Below the pieces are notes generated by a model. That model made no database searches, was not told the origin of the DNA, and saw only the letters and a program-made list of their open reading frames with translations. A program made the position numbers and the translations under genes. 64,000 nucleotides of DNA from Diacronema lutheri (taxonomy: Eukaryota > Haptophyta > Pavlovophyceae > Pavlovales > Pavlovaceae): positions 682,001-746,000 of the forward strand of contig JAGTXO010000005.1 of assembly GCA_019448385.1 (NCBI GenBank). Reading direction: 5' to 3'. Positions 1 to 10,563 of this stretch are shown one piece after another (the first letter of the stretch is position 1; each line of letters opens with the position of its first letter).

Positions 1-1144
1 CTAGCGGCTCATTGGTGGTCGAGTCGTGGTCCTTGAGCACTCTATGTTCGCTCTGTGTGGACTCGGCGAGGAGCCACGCGCAAGCAGCGGGTTCACGACT
101 TCACGTGCGCCGCGTGACAGTGTCCACGCTCGACCACCACCACGACGGTGCGCGCGCGGCTGCGCGTGGCAGGCGCATCTTGCGTGGCCTCCGAGCGGTT
201 CATTGGTGGTCGAGTCGCCGCCCTTGAGCGATCTGCATGAAGCTGGGAAGAGGAGCGCGCTCAGCGCGCGCCATGCGCGCGCCCGGTCAGTGTTGGCCCA
301 GAGGAGATTTTTTGGGTCAGTTTGGGCGCGCTGTCGCGGCGCGAGGTGAGCTCGATGGCCGAGTTCGCCAGCGGCAAAGTTAGCGAGACGGACGTGCCCA
401 AGCCGTTGCCGAAAGCGCGAGGTCTCACGCCCAGCCGGACGGGCGTCAGCCATGCTGGCGTTGCGACTGATTTTGGCGGTTATCGTGGGCCAATACTAGC
501 CGAACCCCCCATATACTAACGACGCTTTCCGACGGGTCGACGGATGGGGTCATATACTAACGACGCTTCCGACGGGTCAGGAAGTGCGGGGTCAGGAAGT
601 GCGCAGCGAGGCGCCAGGCGAAGCAGGCCCAAAGGCCCACACGCGCCTAGCCACCGCGCGCCGCCGCCCGCGCGCCGCCGCACCGGTGGCCGCCGTCAAC
701 CACACCACCGGCCGACCCGCACGCGCACGCCGAGGCCCGAAGATCGTCGACGACGACCGCCACCCCCGAGCCGCCGCCTGCCACGTCGCCAAGCCGCCCG
801 CCGCCGCTGCAGAGCGCGACGCCCGCCGCCAGCGAGCCGCCGCCCTCCCCGCCGCGTCGCAGCCCCCTGCCACCGCCGCGAAGCGCACCGCCACCCGCCG
901 CCAGCGTGGCAAGCGCCGCGATGCTGGCCGCGTGGCCGCGCACGCGCGCCCCGCCGCCCCCAAACCCACCGACCGGGGCGAAATGTGTGTGTTTCGTGGT
1001 GCCGGCGCAGTCGATGGGCAGGGGCGGCGGGGCGCGCGGAGCGCGGCCATCAGAGCGCGAGGGCGCAGCCGTCGCAATATTGCCATAGAAAGAGTGAAGA
1101 CAAAAATAATTCTTGAAAAAAGGGCCAAAAATGACAGTTCAAAA
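1..1144. other. Upstream region without a supportable gene; several short repeats
   Basis: I see no convincing gene here, only GC-rich open frames. The sequence holds a direct repeat of about 30 bp (9-38 and 200-229, sharing TCATTGGTGGTCGAGTCG and CCTTGAGC), two copies of a 28-29 bp motif beginning CATATACTAACGACGCTT (510-538 and 551-578), and a short duplicated GTCAGGAAGTGCG next to them. The last 50 bp before the following start codon (about 1095-1144) is strikingly A-rich compared with everything around it and is the likely core promoter or 5' UTR of the next gene. Confidence 0.5.
551..655 (+). repeat. Dispersed repeat, copy C (divergent)
   Basis: Starts with TACTAACGACGCTT followed by a CGGGTCAG-type block and ends with CACGCGCCTAGCCACC. 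These are the same terminal blocks, in the same order, as the repeats at 36680-36882 (reverse) and 48422-48551. The interior differs, so this is a diverged or internally deleted member. A second copy of just the head motif sits at 510-538, and a copy of just the tail (GCGCCTAGCCACCCC) at 2285-2299. Confidence 0.5.
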
Positions 1145-2254
1145 ATGCGCCATCATCTTGGTTGCTCGGTTTCGTCGCGCTGGGGCATGGCCGGCTTCGC
1201 GCTCGCGGCCTTTGTCGGCGCAGCGGCGGGATCCTTGGGCGGGCCGTGGCGCGCGAGCGCGCCCGTGGGCTGCGCGCGGGTGCGGCCGGGTTGGGTGGCG
1301 AGCGCGCACGCGCCCGCAGCCGTGCGGACGCGCCGGCTCTGCGGCGCTCCGCGCGCGCGCGGCGCGCGCGGGACGACGCGGATGCTCTCGGCGCTCGAGG
1401 ACGACGGCGAGCAGATCAAGCGCTTTGTGCTTCAGCGCGCGCTGCAGACCGTCATGTTTTACATGCGCACGTGCCGCGACACACCGACCGCCGATTGGCT
1501 CGAGCGCTTCCTCGAGCTCCCCGGCTTGAACGAGTACCACGGCCTCGACGGGCTGCGCGAGCCATGGCGCATGACGGTCACGCGGCTCTTCGCCGAGCCG
1601 CCGACCTCGATCGTCGTGCAGTCGATCCCGCGGAACCGCGCGGGCTCGGGCAACAATCCGTACCTCCCGCCCAAGGTGCTGACAATGGCGTTTGACATTG
1701 TGCCGCAGCGAATTGCGCTCCGTGTCCTCGATTGCACGCTCGAGGTCGCGCAGGAATGCGCGGACGATTTGGGCCTGATGTCACAGGAGAACGACCAGAT
1801 ACGCCGCGCGTACGTCGCAGGCAGCGGCAGCGCGTCAATCCGAGCGTCGACCTACCCTACCCTCGCGCACGAGCCCGAGGGCACGTCCAAGTCGGCGTTC
1901 CGGGGCGGCACGTACGACCTTCTCAAGAGGCTTGTCACGCGCGAGGCGGCGCGCGGCGCGATCAAGGCGCTCGAGCCGGGACCGGGCGCGCAGTGGCTCG
2001 CGCGCTTCTACAAGGCAAACGGGGCCGCTTTTGACGGCGAGAGCCGGTACCACGTCGGCGACGACTTCCTCAAAGCCCTTCTCGCCGAGATGCCAGCAGT
2101 GTCGAGCGGCGGCGTCGTCGACCCAAAGGCAATCGCGGATGGGATCCTCGACCAGCGCGAGGCGGTGGCCGAGCGATTGCGCGAGCAGCTCGCGAGCGTG
2201 CCGGGGGACGTGCAGGACATCAAGCGCGATTTCCTTGAAAAGGGGTTCAGGTGA
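1145..2254 (+). CDS. Protein of unknown function with signal-like N-terminus
   Basis: About 369 aa if translation starts at 1145; the alternative ATG at 1187 gives 355 aa and puts an alanine-rich hydrophobic stretch (AGFALAAFVGAAAGS) at the very N-terminus, as in an ER signal or the first half of a plastid presequence. From about residue 80 the protein becomes well structured, with mixed helices and motifs such as WLERFLELPGLNEYHGLDGL, GNNPYLPP and DIVPQRIALRVL, so it is real coding sequence. I do not recognise the family by name; the layout resembles uncharacterised proteins of algae with secondary plastids. It ends in a basic, charged helix. No intron is needed. The open frame extends upstream to 584, but that part is Arg/Ala/Pro-rich low complexity overlapping repeats and I left it out. 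Confidence 0.65.
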   Translation: MRHHLGCSVSSRWGMAGFALAAFVGAAAGSLGGPWRASAPVGCARVRPGWVASAHAPAAVRTRRLCGAPRARGARGTTRMLSALEDDGEQIKRFVLQRALQTVMFYMRTCRDTPTADWLERFLELPGLNEYHGLDGLREPWRMTVTRLFAEPPTSIVVQSIPRNRAGSGNNPYLPPKVLTMAFDIVPQRIALRVLDCTLEVAQECADDLGLMSQENDQIRRAYVAGSGSASIRASTYPTLAHEPEGTSKSAFRGGTYDLLKRLVTREAARGAIKALEPGPGAQWLARFYKANGAAFDGESRYHVGDDFLKALLAEMPAVSSGGVVDPKAIADGILDQREAVAERLREQLASVPGDVQDIKRDFLEKGFR

Positions 2255-2651
2255 CGCATTTTTTCTCCCCCCGCGGTAGGGAAGGCGCCTAGCCACCCCG
2301 CACCGGCCCGCCGTCGCCGCCGCCGCCGCGCCGGCGGCGGGCGCCGTCCACATCGCCGCAGGCGTCCACGTCAGCCTGCACGCTGTGGTCGGCCCGGCGC
2401 TGGGGTGGCGCCTGGCCGCGCGCCAACCGCGCGCGCGCGAGCAGGAGCTGCGCGTGCCCGCGCACTACGCACGCGGCAAACTGAAGGCGCATGTGCCGGT
2501 CGAGCGCCGCCTGGGCGGCGGCGCGCGAGGGCGCGCCCATGCGGGCTATTCACGCGTCCGCGCCCACGTGCGAGAAGGTCGCGAGCAGGTCGGCGAGGCC
2601 GGCCGACCACCCGCCAAACGAAGCGACGACTAGCGCGCGGACCGGTTGGGG

Positions 2652-2701
<50 letters not shown>

Positions 2702-2742
2702 GGGGGACGAGTTGAGGCGCGCCTGCATCGTGCCCACCGAAG
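2255..2742. other. Convergent intergenic region with a 48-base G homopolymer
   Basis: Lies between the stop codons of the + gene ending at 2254 and the - gene ending at 2743. It contains a tail-end match to the dispersed repeat (2285-2299) and an uninterrupted run of G at 2653-2700. No gene is visible. Confidence 0.6.
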
Positions 2743-3243
2743 TCAGATGAGCGAGGTGTGGACCGGCAAGTTGAGCACTGATCTGAACGGCTGCACGGGC
2801 GTGCGGCACGTGGCGACGGGCGAGGCGTGGGGTGTGAGTCGGGTGGCACGGCCATGTGACGCGCAGGCGCGCACCGCCCTCCGATCACGCACCGGATAGT
2901 CGTACGTGATCGACGCGCGGAACGCATCGAACAATTGGCTGCCGCCCACGATGCCCAGCTCCTTGAGCGTGGGGTTCGCGCCCGTGTCAATCAGTGTTTC
3001 TTCGACGATCGCGTCGCCCACGTACAGGCGCAGGCCCTTTACGCCGACGCCGTGGAAGTTTTGGAGCGCGGCAACCACGGTTGCAATCCGCTCGCTGGTC
3101 GTGAGCTGGAGCGTGAGGCGCATGGACTTCCACGTGGCATTGCACACGTCAACGTGCACGTACTCTTTGGCTGGCGCTTTCGGCACGGCGTCGCCCTTGC
3201 TCGCCTTCTTCTTTTTGGCTCCTGGCTTCTTCTTGACGGGCAT
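2743..3243 (-). CDS. Small ubiquitin-like-fold protein
   Basis: The unspliced frame is 166 aa. It begins with a lysine-rich tail (MPVKKKPGAKKKKASKG) followed by a beta-grasp-like domain at about residues 28-115: HVDVCNATWKSMRLTLQL, a helix (IATVVAALQNFHGV), the strand LRLYVGD, and TLKELGIVGGSQLFDAF, which reads like the end of a ubiquitin-like fold. A likely intron, 2791-2892 (GTGCGT donor, CGTGCAG acceptor, 102 nt, in frame), would shorten the product to about 132 aa ending NLPVHTSLI; it removes an Arg/His-rich segment that looks non-coding. Function is unknown; I can only name the fold. The gene is divergent from the giant gene, with 212 bp between start codons. Confidence 0.6.
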   Translation of the reverse strand: MPVKKKPGAKKKKASKGDAVPKAPAKEYVHVDVCNATWKSMRLTLQLTTSERIATVVAALQNFHGVGVKGLRLYVGDAIVEETLIDTGANPTLKELGIVGGSQLFDAFRASITYDYPVRDRRAVRACASHGRATRLTPHASPVATCRTPVQPFRSVLNLPVHTSLI

Positions 3244-3455
3244 TGGGCAGCCGGTAGTCGATGCTCTGGGGCTTCACGGGGCGTCTGCAGCCATCATGGC
3301 GAAACAACCAAAAGGCCTTTTCGGTTGTAAAAGGTCGTCAGTACCCATAAAGTACTTACCCCGACCCAAGCAGCTGGGGTGCTTTTGACCGTCGTGCAGG
3401 TCCCGGGCGGGAGACGCGCGTGGGGTTCACGCTCGGCGCGCGGCGTGCGGGCGCG
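3244..3455. promoter_or_regulatory. Divergent promoter region
   Basis: Separates the start codons of the ubiquitin-like protein (-) and the giant ASH-repeat gene (+). It includes a relatively AT-rich core with a near-perfect palindrome around 3306-3327 (AACCAAAAGG / CCTTTTCGGTT) and a smaller inverted repeat AGTAC...GTACT at about 3340-3356. Regulatory function is inferred from position. Confidence 0.4.
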
Positions 3456-6400
3456 ATGGCGGCGCACCGGCTGGTGTCGACCGATCTGCCCGACTCAAAG
3501 CTGAGCATCGAGACCGTGCTGACCGACGCGGGCTCCGCGCTTGGGCTTTTCACCGTGCGCTCGCACGTCGCCGCGCAGCTGCACATCCGCGTGACGTCGA
3601 CCATGGGCGAGCAGCTGAGCTTCCAGCTGTCGAACGAAAACCTGGCGGACAACTCGGATCCGGAGGACCAGAACGAGATGTTTAACATGGTCGACACGAT
3701 CCACGACATCTTTCTCGAGCCGATGGGCACGCAGGCTGTGATCGTCACGTTCAAGCCGTCGTCGATGCAGCTCGGCTACGGGCACGAGCGGCACGACGCG
3801 GACGAGGGCGGCGGGCGCGCGCAGCCGCCGCTGCCGTGGAACATGCGGCGGCACCAGATTTCGAAGGTGTATGGCTCGATCTTCTTGCGCGCCGAGGTGC
3901 TGCTTGACCCAGCCGGTGCCGAGCTGCTCGCGGGCGGCGACGCGGTGAGCGGCGAGCACGAGCGCGAGCAGGAGCTCGCGCTCGAGTTCGTCGGACGCGT
4001 CTGCCTGTCGATCCTCGCGACGGATGTGCGCGAGATCATCCTCGACGAGTGCGCGCCCGGGCGCTCGTCCGTCAAGGACTTCACCGTGTGGAACCGCTCC
4101 GAGGTGCCGTTGCGCTACTCGCTTAACGCCAAGGACGCTCCCGACGGCGTGCTCGACTTTGCCTACTTCGACACGGGCGAGCAGGTGGGCGACGAGTGCC
4201 GCGAGCTGGCGGCGTTCGCGCACGAGCGGATCCGGCTGACGTACGCACCGACCGACGACGCGTGCGGCGAGATTCAGTACACCATCGACGTGCAGAACGA
4301 GGTGAACACACACAACCGCGAGGCGATCGCCGTGTACGCCACGGTCAACTCGGTCGCGATGGAGGAGGCGCTTGCCATCACGGTCGGCGACGTGGCCGTG
4401 AGCACGCTCGACTTTGGCGACTGCTACGCGCTCTCGCTCACGTCGAAGCTCGTCCGCCTGCGCAACATGACCAGTGCGCCGCTCGACGTGAGGCTTCTCT
4501 CTGACGCGCCGCTCGAGGTCGCCTTTGACATGCGCACCGAGCGCTTCGCGCGCGCGGGCTCGGGCTCGGGCACGTACGAGTCGGCGGACTCGCTGGACGA
4601 CGAGGTGGGCGGCGACGAATACACCGAGCCCGAGGCGATCGCCGCGGCCGAGATGGCCGCGCTCGACGGCCAGCGCGCGCACCGCGCCGCTTCGCCCATG
4701 TCAGCCGTCGCGCTCGCGGCCGCGGCGGAGGTGCGATCGCGCGAGCGGCGGCGGCATCACCACGCGGCGGCGGGCGCGGACGGCGCGGACGGCGGCGCTG
4801 CCCGGGGCGACGCGGCAGCGCGCGCGGCGCGGCCGAGCGCGCCGCCCTCGCCCATGGACGGCATGCCCATGGACGGCGCCACGACCATCGCGGGCGGTGG
4901 CGCGACTGCGCGGCCGGGCGGCGCGCGCGCCGCCCGCACGAGCGCGGGGCGCAGCGAGAGCGACGCGCGGGCGGAGCGCCGGCTCAGCGCGGGCGGTGCG
5001 AGCGAGTCGCGCCGCCGCGCCTCGAGCGGCACCGCCGACGGCCTTGATGAGTCGAACGGCGACGACGACGAGCTGCGCGCCGGCGCGGCTCTCTCCACGG
5101 ACCGCGCACGGCAGCGCGCCAGCTCGCTCTCGGGCGCGGGCACGGAGGGCGAGGCGGAGGACGGGAGCGCGTCAGAGCGCTTCGGCAGCGACGCGTGCGT
5201 GTATGACCTCGCGTCGAGCTACCGCCCGTCCGACTCGCGCCTCATTGAGACGGCGGCCGGGCGCGGCGCGAAGCGCGCGCTGCGCGGGCGCGCGCATAAG
5301 CACCGGATCGAGGAGCTGACGCTCGAGCCGGACCGCGTGCACGAGCTGTGGGTGCGGTACACGCCGCGCGCGACGAGTGGTGGCGCGGGCGGCTCCGGCG
5401 GCGTGTCCGCCGCCGCGAGCGTCGAGCTCCTCGGCCGCGCGGACGACGCGGAAGACGCGGACGCGGCCAACGCGCGGCTCGCGCGCCGCACGTTTCGCCT
5501 CGCCTTCAAGGTGGCGGCGGGCGGCGGTGCGCGCGCGCTGCTCACGCGCTCGGTCGCGTGCACGGCGCGCGTCTGCACGTCGATCGTGCGCGTCGCCCAG
5601 CGTGAGGTCCATTTTGGCGAAGTCGACGTGCTCACGACGAGCACGGCGCTCGTGCGCGTCGACAATTTGGCCGACCTGCCCGCGCTCGTGCACATCCAGT
5701 GCACGTCCAAGGCGCTCTCGTGCCGCGAGGGCGCCTACTTCCAGATGCCGCCCAACTCGTCGCACAACCTGCGCTTCGATCTGACGCCGCGCCGGCCCAA
5801 CGCGCAGTACGAGAAGGCCGTGACGCTCTCAAACTCGCACAACCGCGCCAACGAGATCCCGCTCAAGTTCACGTCGGTCAACCTCGACCCGCACAACGTC
5901 TCGGTGCACCAGCTCTTCTACTCGCTCTCGCTCGGCGGCCTCCTCTCGCCAGCGGCGGTCGTCGCGCCCGCGAGCGGCGCGGGCGGCCTCTCGTCTGCCG
6001 CCGCCGCGCTCAGCGTGGGCGCGGCCGCGCAGCAGGCGGGCAAGGGGTGCGCGACGGCCAGCGCGCACGCGCAGCTCGGCGCGCACGCGCCCGGCGGCGC
6101 GCACCATGACGAGCGCGCGATCAACACGGGCGTGCCGCTCGGCGACATTGTGCAGAACTGCGCGACGCTGCGCATGCTCAAGGTGGGCAACAGGACCGCA
6201 CACCGCCTCGTCCTCGAGCTCACGTCGTCGTCGCCTGCGGACCTCGCCGTGTACCGGCTGTGTGGCCGCAAGGCGCACGCGCGCGCGGGCGCGGGCGCGG
6301 CGGCCGGTGCGGACGCGCACAGCGCGCACTGGCAGCTCTCGCGGATCCAGCGCGCGCGCGCGCCGACGGACAAGCGCGAGCAGTTGCTCGAGTCAATGGA

Positions 6401-6620
6401 GGACCGCAGCCGCACGCCGCACTGCAAGCTGCAGGCGGGCTTCTTGCGCGCGGGTGAGCCGGGCGGCGGCGCCGCCGCTGCCGCCGAAGCGGCGGGCGGG
6501 CTGGCCAAGGCGGGCGGTGGCGCGAGCGCGAGCGCGGAGGGCGCGCGCGAGCGCTCGCGCCACTCGCTCGACCTCGCCGTCTTCAGCCCCGCCGGCGCGC
6601 CCGGCGGCGGCGGCGGCGGC

Positions 6621-6658
<38 letters not shown>

Positions 6659-9600
6659 GCGCGCCGGCGCGCGCGCGCCCGAGCGCGCGCACGCCGACGC
6701 GTCGTGCAGCGACGCGTTCTCGGCCGGCGGAGAGCGCGCCGGCGTCCGGGGCCGCTCGCACTCGACGTCGTCGGCGATTGGCATCAACGGCTCCGCTGAG
6801 CTGGGCGGCGCGAGCGCGCTGCGCCAGCTGCTCGATCGCTCGTACCGCACGTCGAGCGGCGTGGGCGTCCGGCGCAGCGGCTCGGCTGACGGCGACGCGG
6901 AGCGCACGCCGGCGTACGCGCTGTTCGGCGCCGACCGGTCGGAGACGACGACACACGACTGCGCGTCGTCGTCGTCGCACACGCCCGTCTCCGTCTGCTC
7001 CGACGCGAGCGTCGCGGGCTTTGCGCCCTGTAGCGCCGCCGAGCTCAGCGGCTGCGCGACCAGCGACGGCGGGGGTGCGGCCGACGCGTGCACGCACGGC
7101 GGCGGTGGCAGCGGCTGGGCGAGCGGCTCGTGCAGGACATCCGACGCTGCGATGCCGGTCCGGCCGATCCACGGCTTTGGCCATTGGATGGCGCCCTGCT
7201 CTGGTGCACCCGGCGGCGCGCTGTGCGAGACACAGCCGGTCGCGCAACCGCACTGGGCGGCCGCGCATGGGCGGCCGCGCACGCCATTGGGCACGTGTGG
7301 CGCGCACGGCCGGCTCGGCGGCGGCGCTGGCAGCGCGGGCAGCGGTGGCGGCGTGTGCGGCGCGCTGCCGGGCGCGCTCGCGGTGTGCGCGCCGTCGCTC
7401 GAGCTGTGCAAGCAGGCATCGATGCCTGCGTTCCTCGCGCACGCCGAGCCGGCCGCGGGCGGCGGCGTCGGCGCCGGCGGCGTCGACGTGACCGCGCCAC
7501 CGCGCGCCGTGTACGGCTCGTGGGAGGAGGCGCGGCTGAGCGCGACGCGCGTGCGCGCCGACGCGCTCGCGTGCGCGCCGACGCGCGCGTGCGCGCCCGC
7601 CGACGCGCACGCGCGCGCCGCGCTCGACGCGCGCGCCGCCGCCGGCGAGCCGCGCGCGCCGGCACGTGACAGCCTTGACCTGGACCTCGACGACCTGGCC
7701 TTCATGTGCGAGGCCGCATCGGAGGTGCAGGCGCAGCCGCGCGCGCTCGTCTGCGCGTCGCTCGCGATGCGCGCGCTGCACGACCTTTTTAAAAAGGAGC
7801 CGCACTACACATCGGCGATGCAGCACTCATCGCACGCCCTCGGCGCAAAGCTGCGCGCCGCGCGGCTCGCGTGGCGGCGCGCTGCGGGCGCGGACGGCGG
7901 CGGCGCGAGCAATGAGGCGATCGCGGCGGACGCGGCGCACATGGTGCTGCACGGCGAGCCGTGCTTCGCGCCCGCGCTCGCGCTCGCCGCCGAGCCCGAC
8001 GGCGCGCACACGCAGCTGCCCGGCGCCGCGGAGATTGAGGAGGCGGTCGTCCGCCTCGTCGTGCTGCTGCACACCCTCGTTGAGCGCGCGCTGCTCGACG
8101 GCGAGCTCGCGCCGGTCTCGCGGCTCGAGATCGGCGGCAAGGAGACGGCGCACGTCTTCGTCATCGCGTACACGCAGCCCGTCGCCGCGCCGCCGCCCGC
8201 CGGCGCGCTTGCCGCCGCGGCGGGCGCGCCGGCCGCCGCGGCCGACGCGGACACATTCGGCGCCGTCGCGTGCGCGCTGACGCATGGCGTGGGCGCGGCG
8301 ATGACGAGCCCTCAGCTCTCGCTCGCGCAGTCGGGCGCATCGTGCGGCACGTGCTGCGCCGCCGCAGCGGCCACCACCGCTGCGCCGCCGCCGCCACCCG
8401 TCGTCGCCGCGGCGAGCGCGTGCTCGCTGCAGAGCGCGCAGCCCACGTCCGCGTCGCTTGCGATCGCGCCGCCGCGCCAGTTCAGCGAGAAGCTGCACGT
8501 GCGGCTCGTCGAGTTCGACCAGCTCGAGTACGCGAGGCACCACGACAAGATGGCCGCGCGCGCGCTCGCCGCGCGCGGCACGCGCGGCGCGCGCGTCGCG
8601 GCGGCGGCGGCGGCGGCGGCGGCCGCGCGCGCCGCGCCGCTCGCCGCAAACGCGCCGCGCGCGCTGCCCGAGCCGCCGGTGCGCTCGCTGCCGCTCGTCG
8701 GGCGCGTGGTCGTCTCGCGCGTCGGCCTCGACCAGCGCCACATTCACTTTGGCACGCGCTCCGTCTCCGAGGTGACGGAGAGGACGCTCGTGCTGTACAA
8801 CCGCTCGGCCGCGCCGGTCGTGTACAAGGTGAACAAGTCGGGGCTCAACGCGTCCTTCGACCTCGACTTTGGCAACCGCGTGCGCGGCAACCGCGTCACG
8901 TCGGGCCTGATCCGGCCGCACTCGTCGCGCGACGTGCAGCTCGTCTTCCGCCCGTCGCTCTCCGGCCTCTTCAACGAGGCTCTCACCGTGAGCAACGTGC
9001 TCGACCCGACGGACGTCGTCACGATCGTGATCAAGGCGCACGTCACCAAGCGCGACACGTTCCACGCGGTGCTCGCGGGCGGCGGCACGCTGATCGACTT
9101 TGCGCACTGCGCGCCCGGCGAGCGTGCCATCGCGAGCGCCCGACTGCTTCTCACGAACACGACGCGCGCGCGCCGCGCGTTTGTCGTCCTCGTCGACGAG
9201 CAGTCGATTGTACCGGGCGGCGAGGACGCCCACGAGGCCGTGCGCGCGCGCGCGGCGGCGCTCCTGCCGTACGGCCTGTCGGCGGTGCTCGAGCTCGAGA
9301 CGCTCGGCACGAGCGCTGCGCCCGCCGGCGGTGTGGCGCAGGGCACCGCGAACGAGCGCATTGAGAAGCTCGAGCACAAGCTGCGCATTGCGAGGCGCAA
9401 GGGCAAGGCAGACAAGGTGCTCAAGCTACAGGCCAAGCTGCGAGAGTGGCGTGCAAAAGTCAAGCTCGGCACGGACGCGCCGATCGCCGACGCGGGCGCG
9501 CTCGCGCGCGTCTCCGACACCGAGTCCGACACGCAGTCCGAGTCGGACGGCGAGAGCGCGCGCTCGGCGCCAGCAATGGCCGTCCGCTTCGTCGCGCGGC

Positions 9601-10522
9601 GCGCGACCACGCAGAGCGCGCAGCAGGCAGTGGTCCGCTCGCTCACCGACTCGGTGCGCGTCGAGGTGGACGCGCTCACAACGCAGACGCTCGCCGTCAG
9701 CATCCGCCTCTGCCCGCGCTCGGCCGACGCCGCCGCCGCGGCGGGCCACGCGGCGGCGGCGGCGGCGGCGGCGGCGGCCGAGGCGGCGGCGGCGGCGGGC
9801 GTGGTGGATGCGGAGAGCTTGGACGGCGCGGGCGCGCGGCCGAGCGGCGTGATCCCCATTTTCGGCCGCGTCCTCGTGTTCGACACCAAAGATACGGAAG
9901 CCGCTCGCGCCGAGTTCCCATTCACGGCGGAGCTCAACACGGCGGCGGAGGGCATCGCGTCGCCGATCGCGCTCTCGCTCGTCGCCGCGGCCAAGGCGGC
10001 GCGCGGCGGGCGCGAGCCGGCGGATGAGATCCCGCCGCTCTCGCTCGACGAGTCGGCCGTCGGCGTGGGCAGCGCGTCGGGCTCTGGCGCGCCGTCGCCG
10101 TCGCGGGGCGCGGGCGCGGGTGCGCCGACGGGTGCGCTCCCGCCACCGCCGCCGCCGCCGCCGCGCTACCGATCGAGGCTGAGCGAGCTGCTCGAGGGCC
10201 ACGCAGGACGAGCGGCGGAGCGCGTCGATTCGCCCAACCGCCGCGGCGGCGCGCCCGAGCCGGGCGACTCGCCCCTTGCGCCGCGCGCGGCCGCGCTGGC
10301 GGCCGCGCCCCTGGCCACCGCGCTGGTCGCGCCGGGCGAGCAGGCGTGGCCAGCGGCCGCGCGCGACGTTGCGCGCGCCGCGGCCGGCGTGCGCGAGGGC
10401 GCGACGTTGGAGAGGGGATGCGACGGCGCGCCCACGCCGCACGCGACCTTCGGCTCGGCGCACGTCGGCCCGCGCCGCGGCACGCGGTCGGCGAACGCGT
10501 CGGCGGCGCCTTCAGACGACGA

Positions 10523-10563
<41 letters not shown>

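Noticed and set aside
584-1144. Upstream extension of the first gene's frame (total 556 aa)
   Set aside because: Arg/Ala/Pro low complexity that overlaps the dispersed repeat; the signal-like N-terminus and A-rich leader favour the start at 1145 or 1187.
2653-2700. G homopolymers as polyglycine coding sequence
   Set aside because: The runs lie in intergenic DNA or introns, outside every gene supported by homology.
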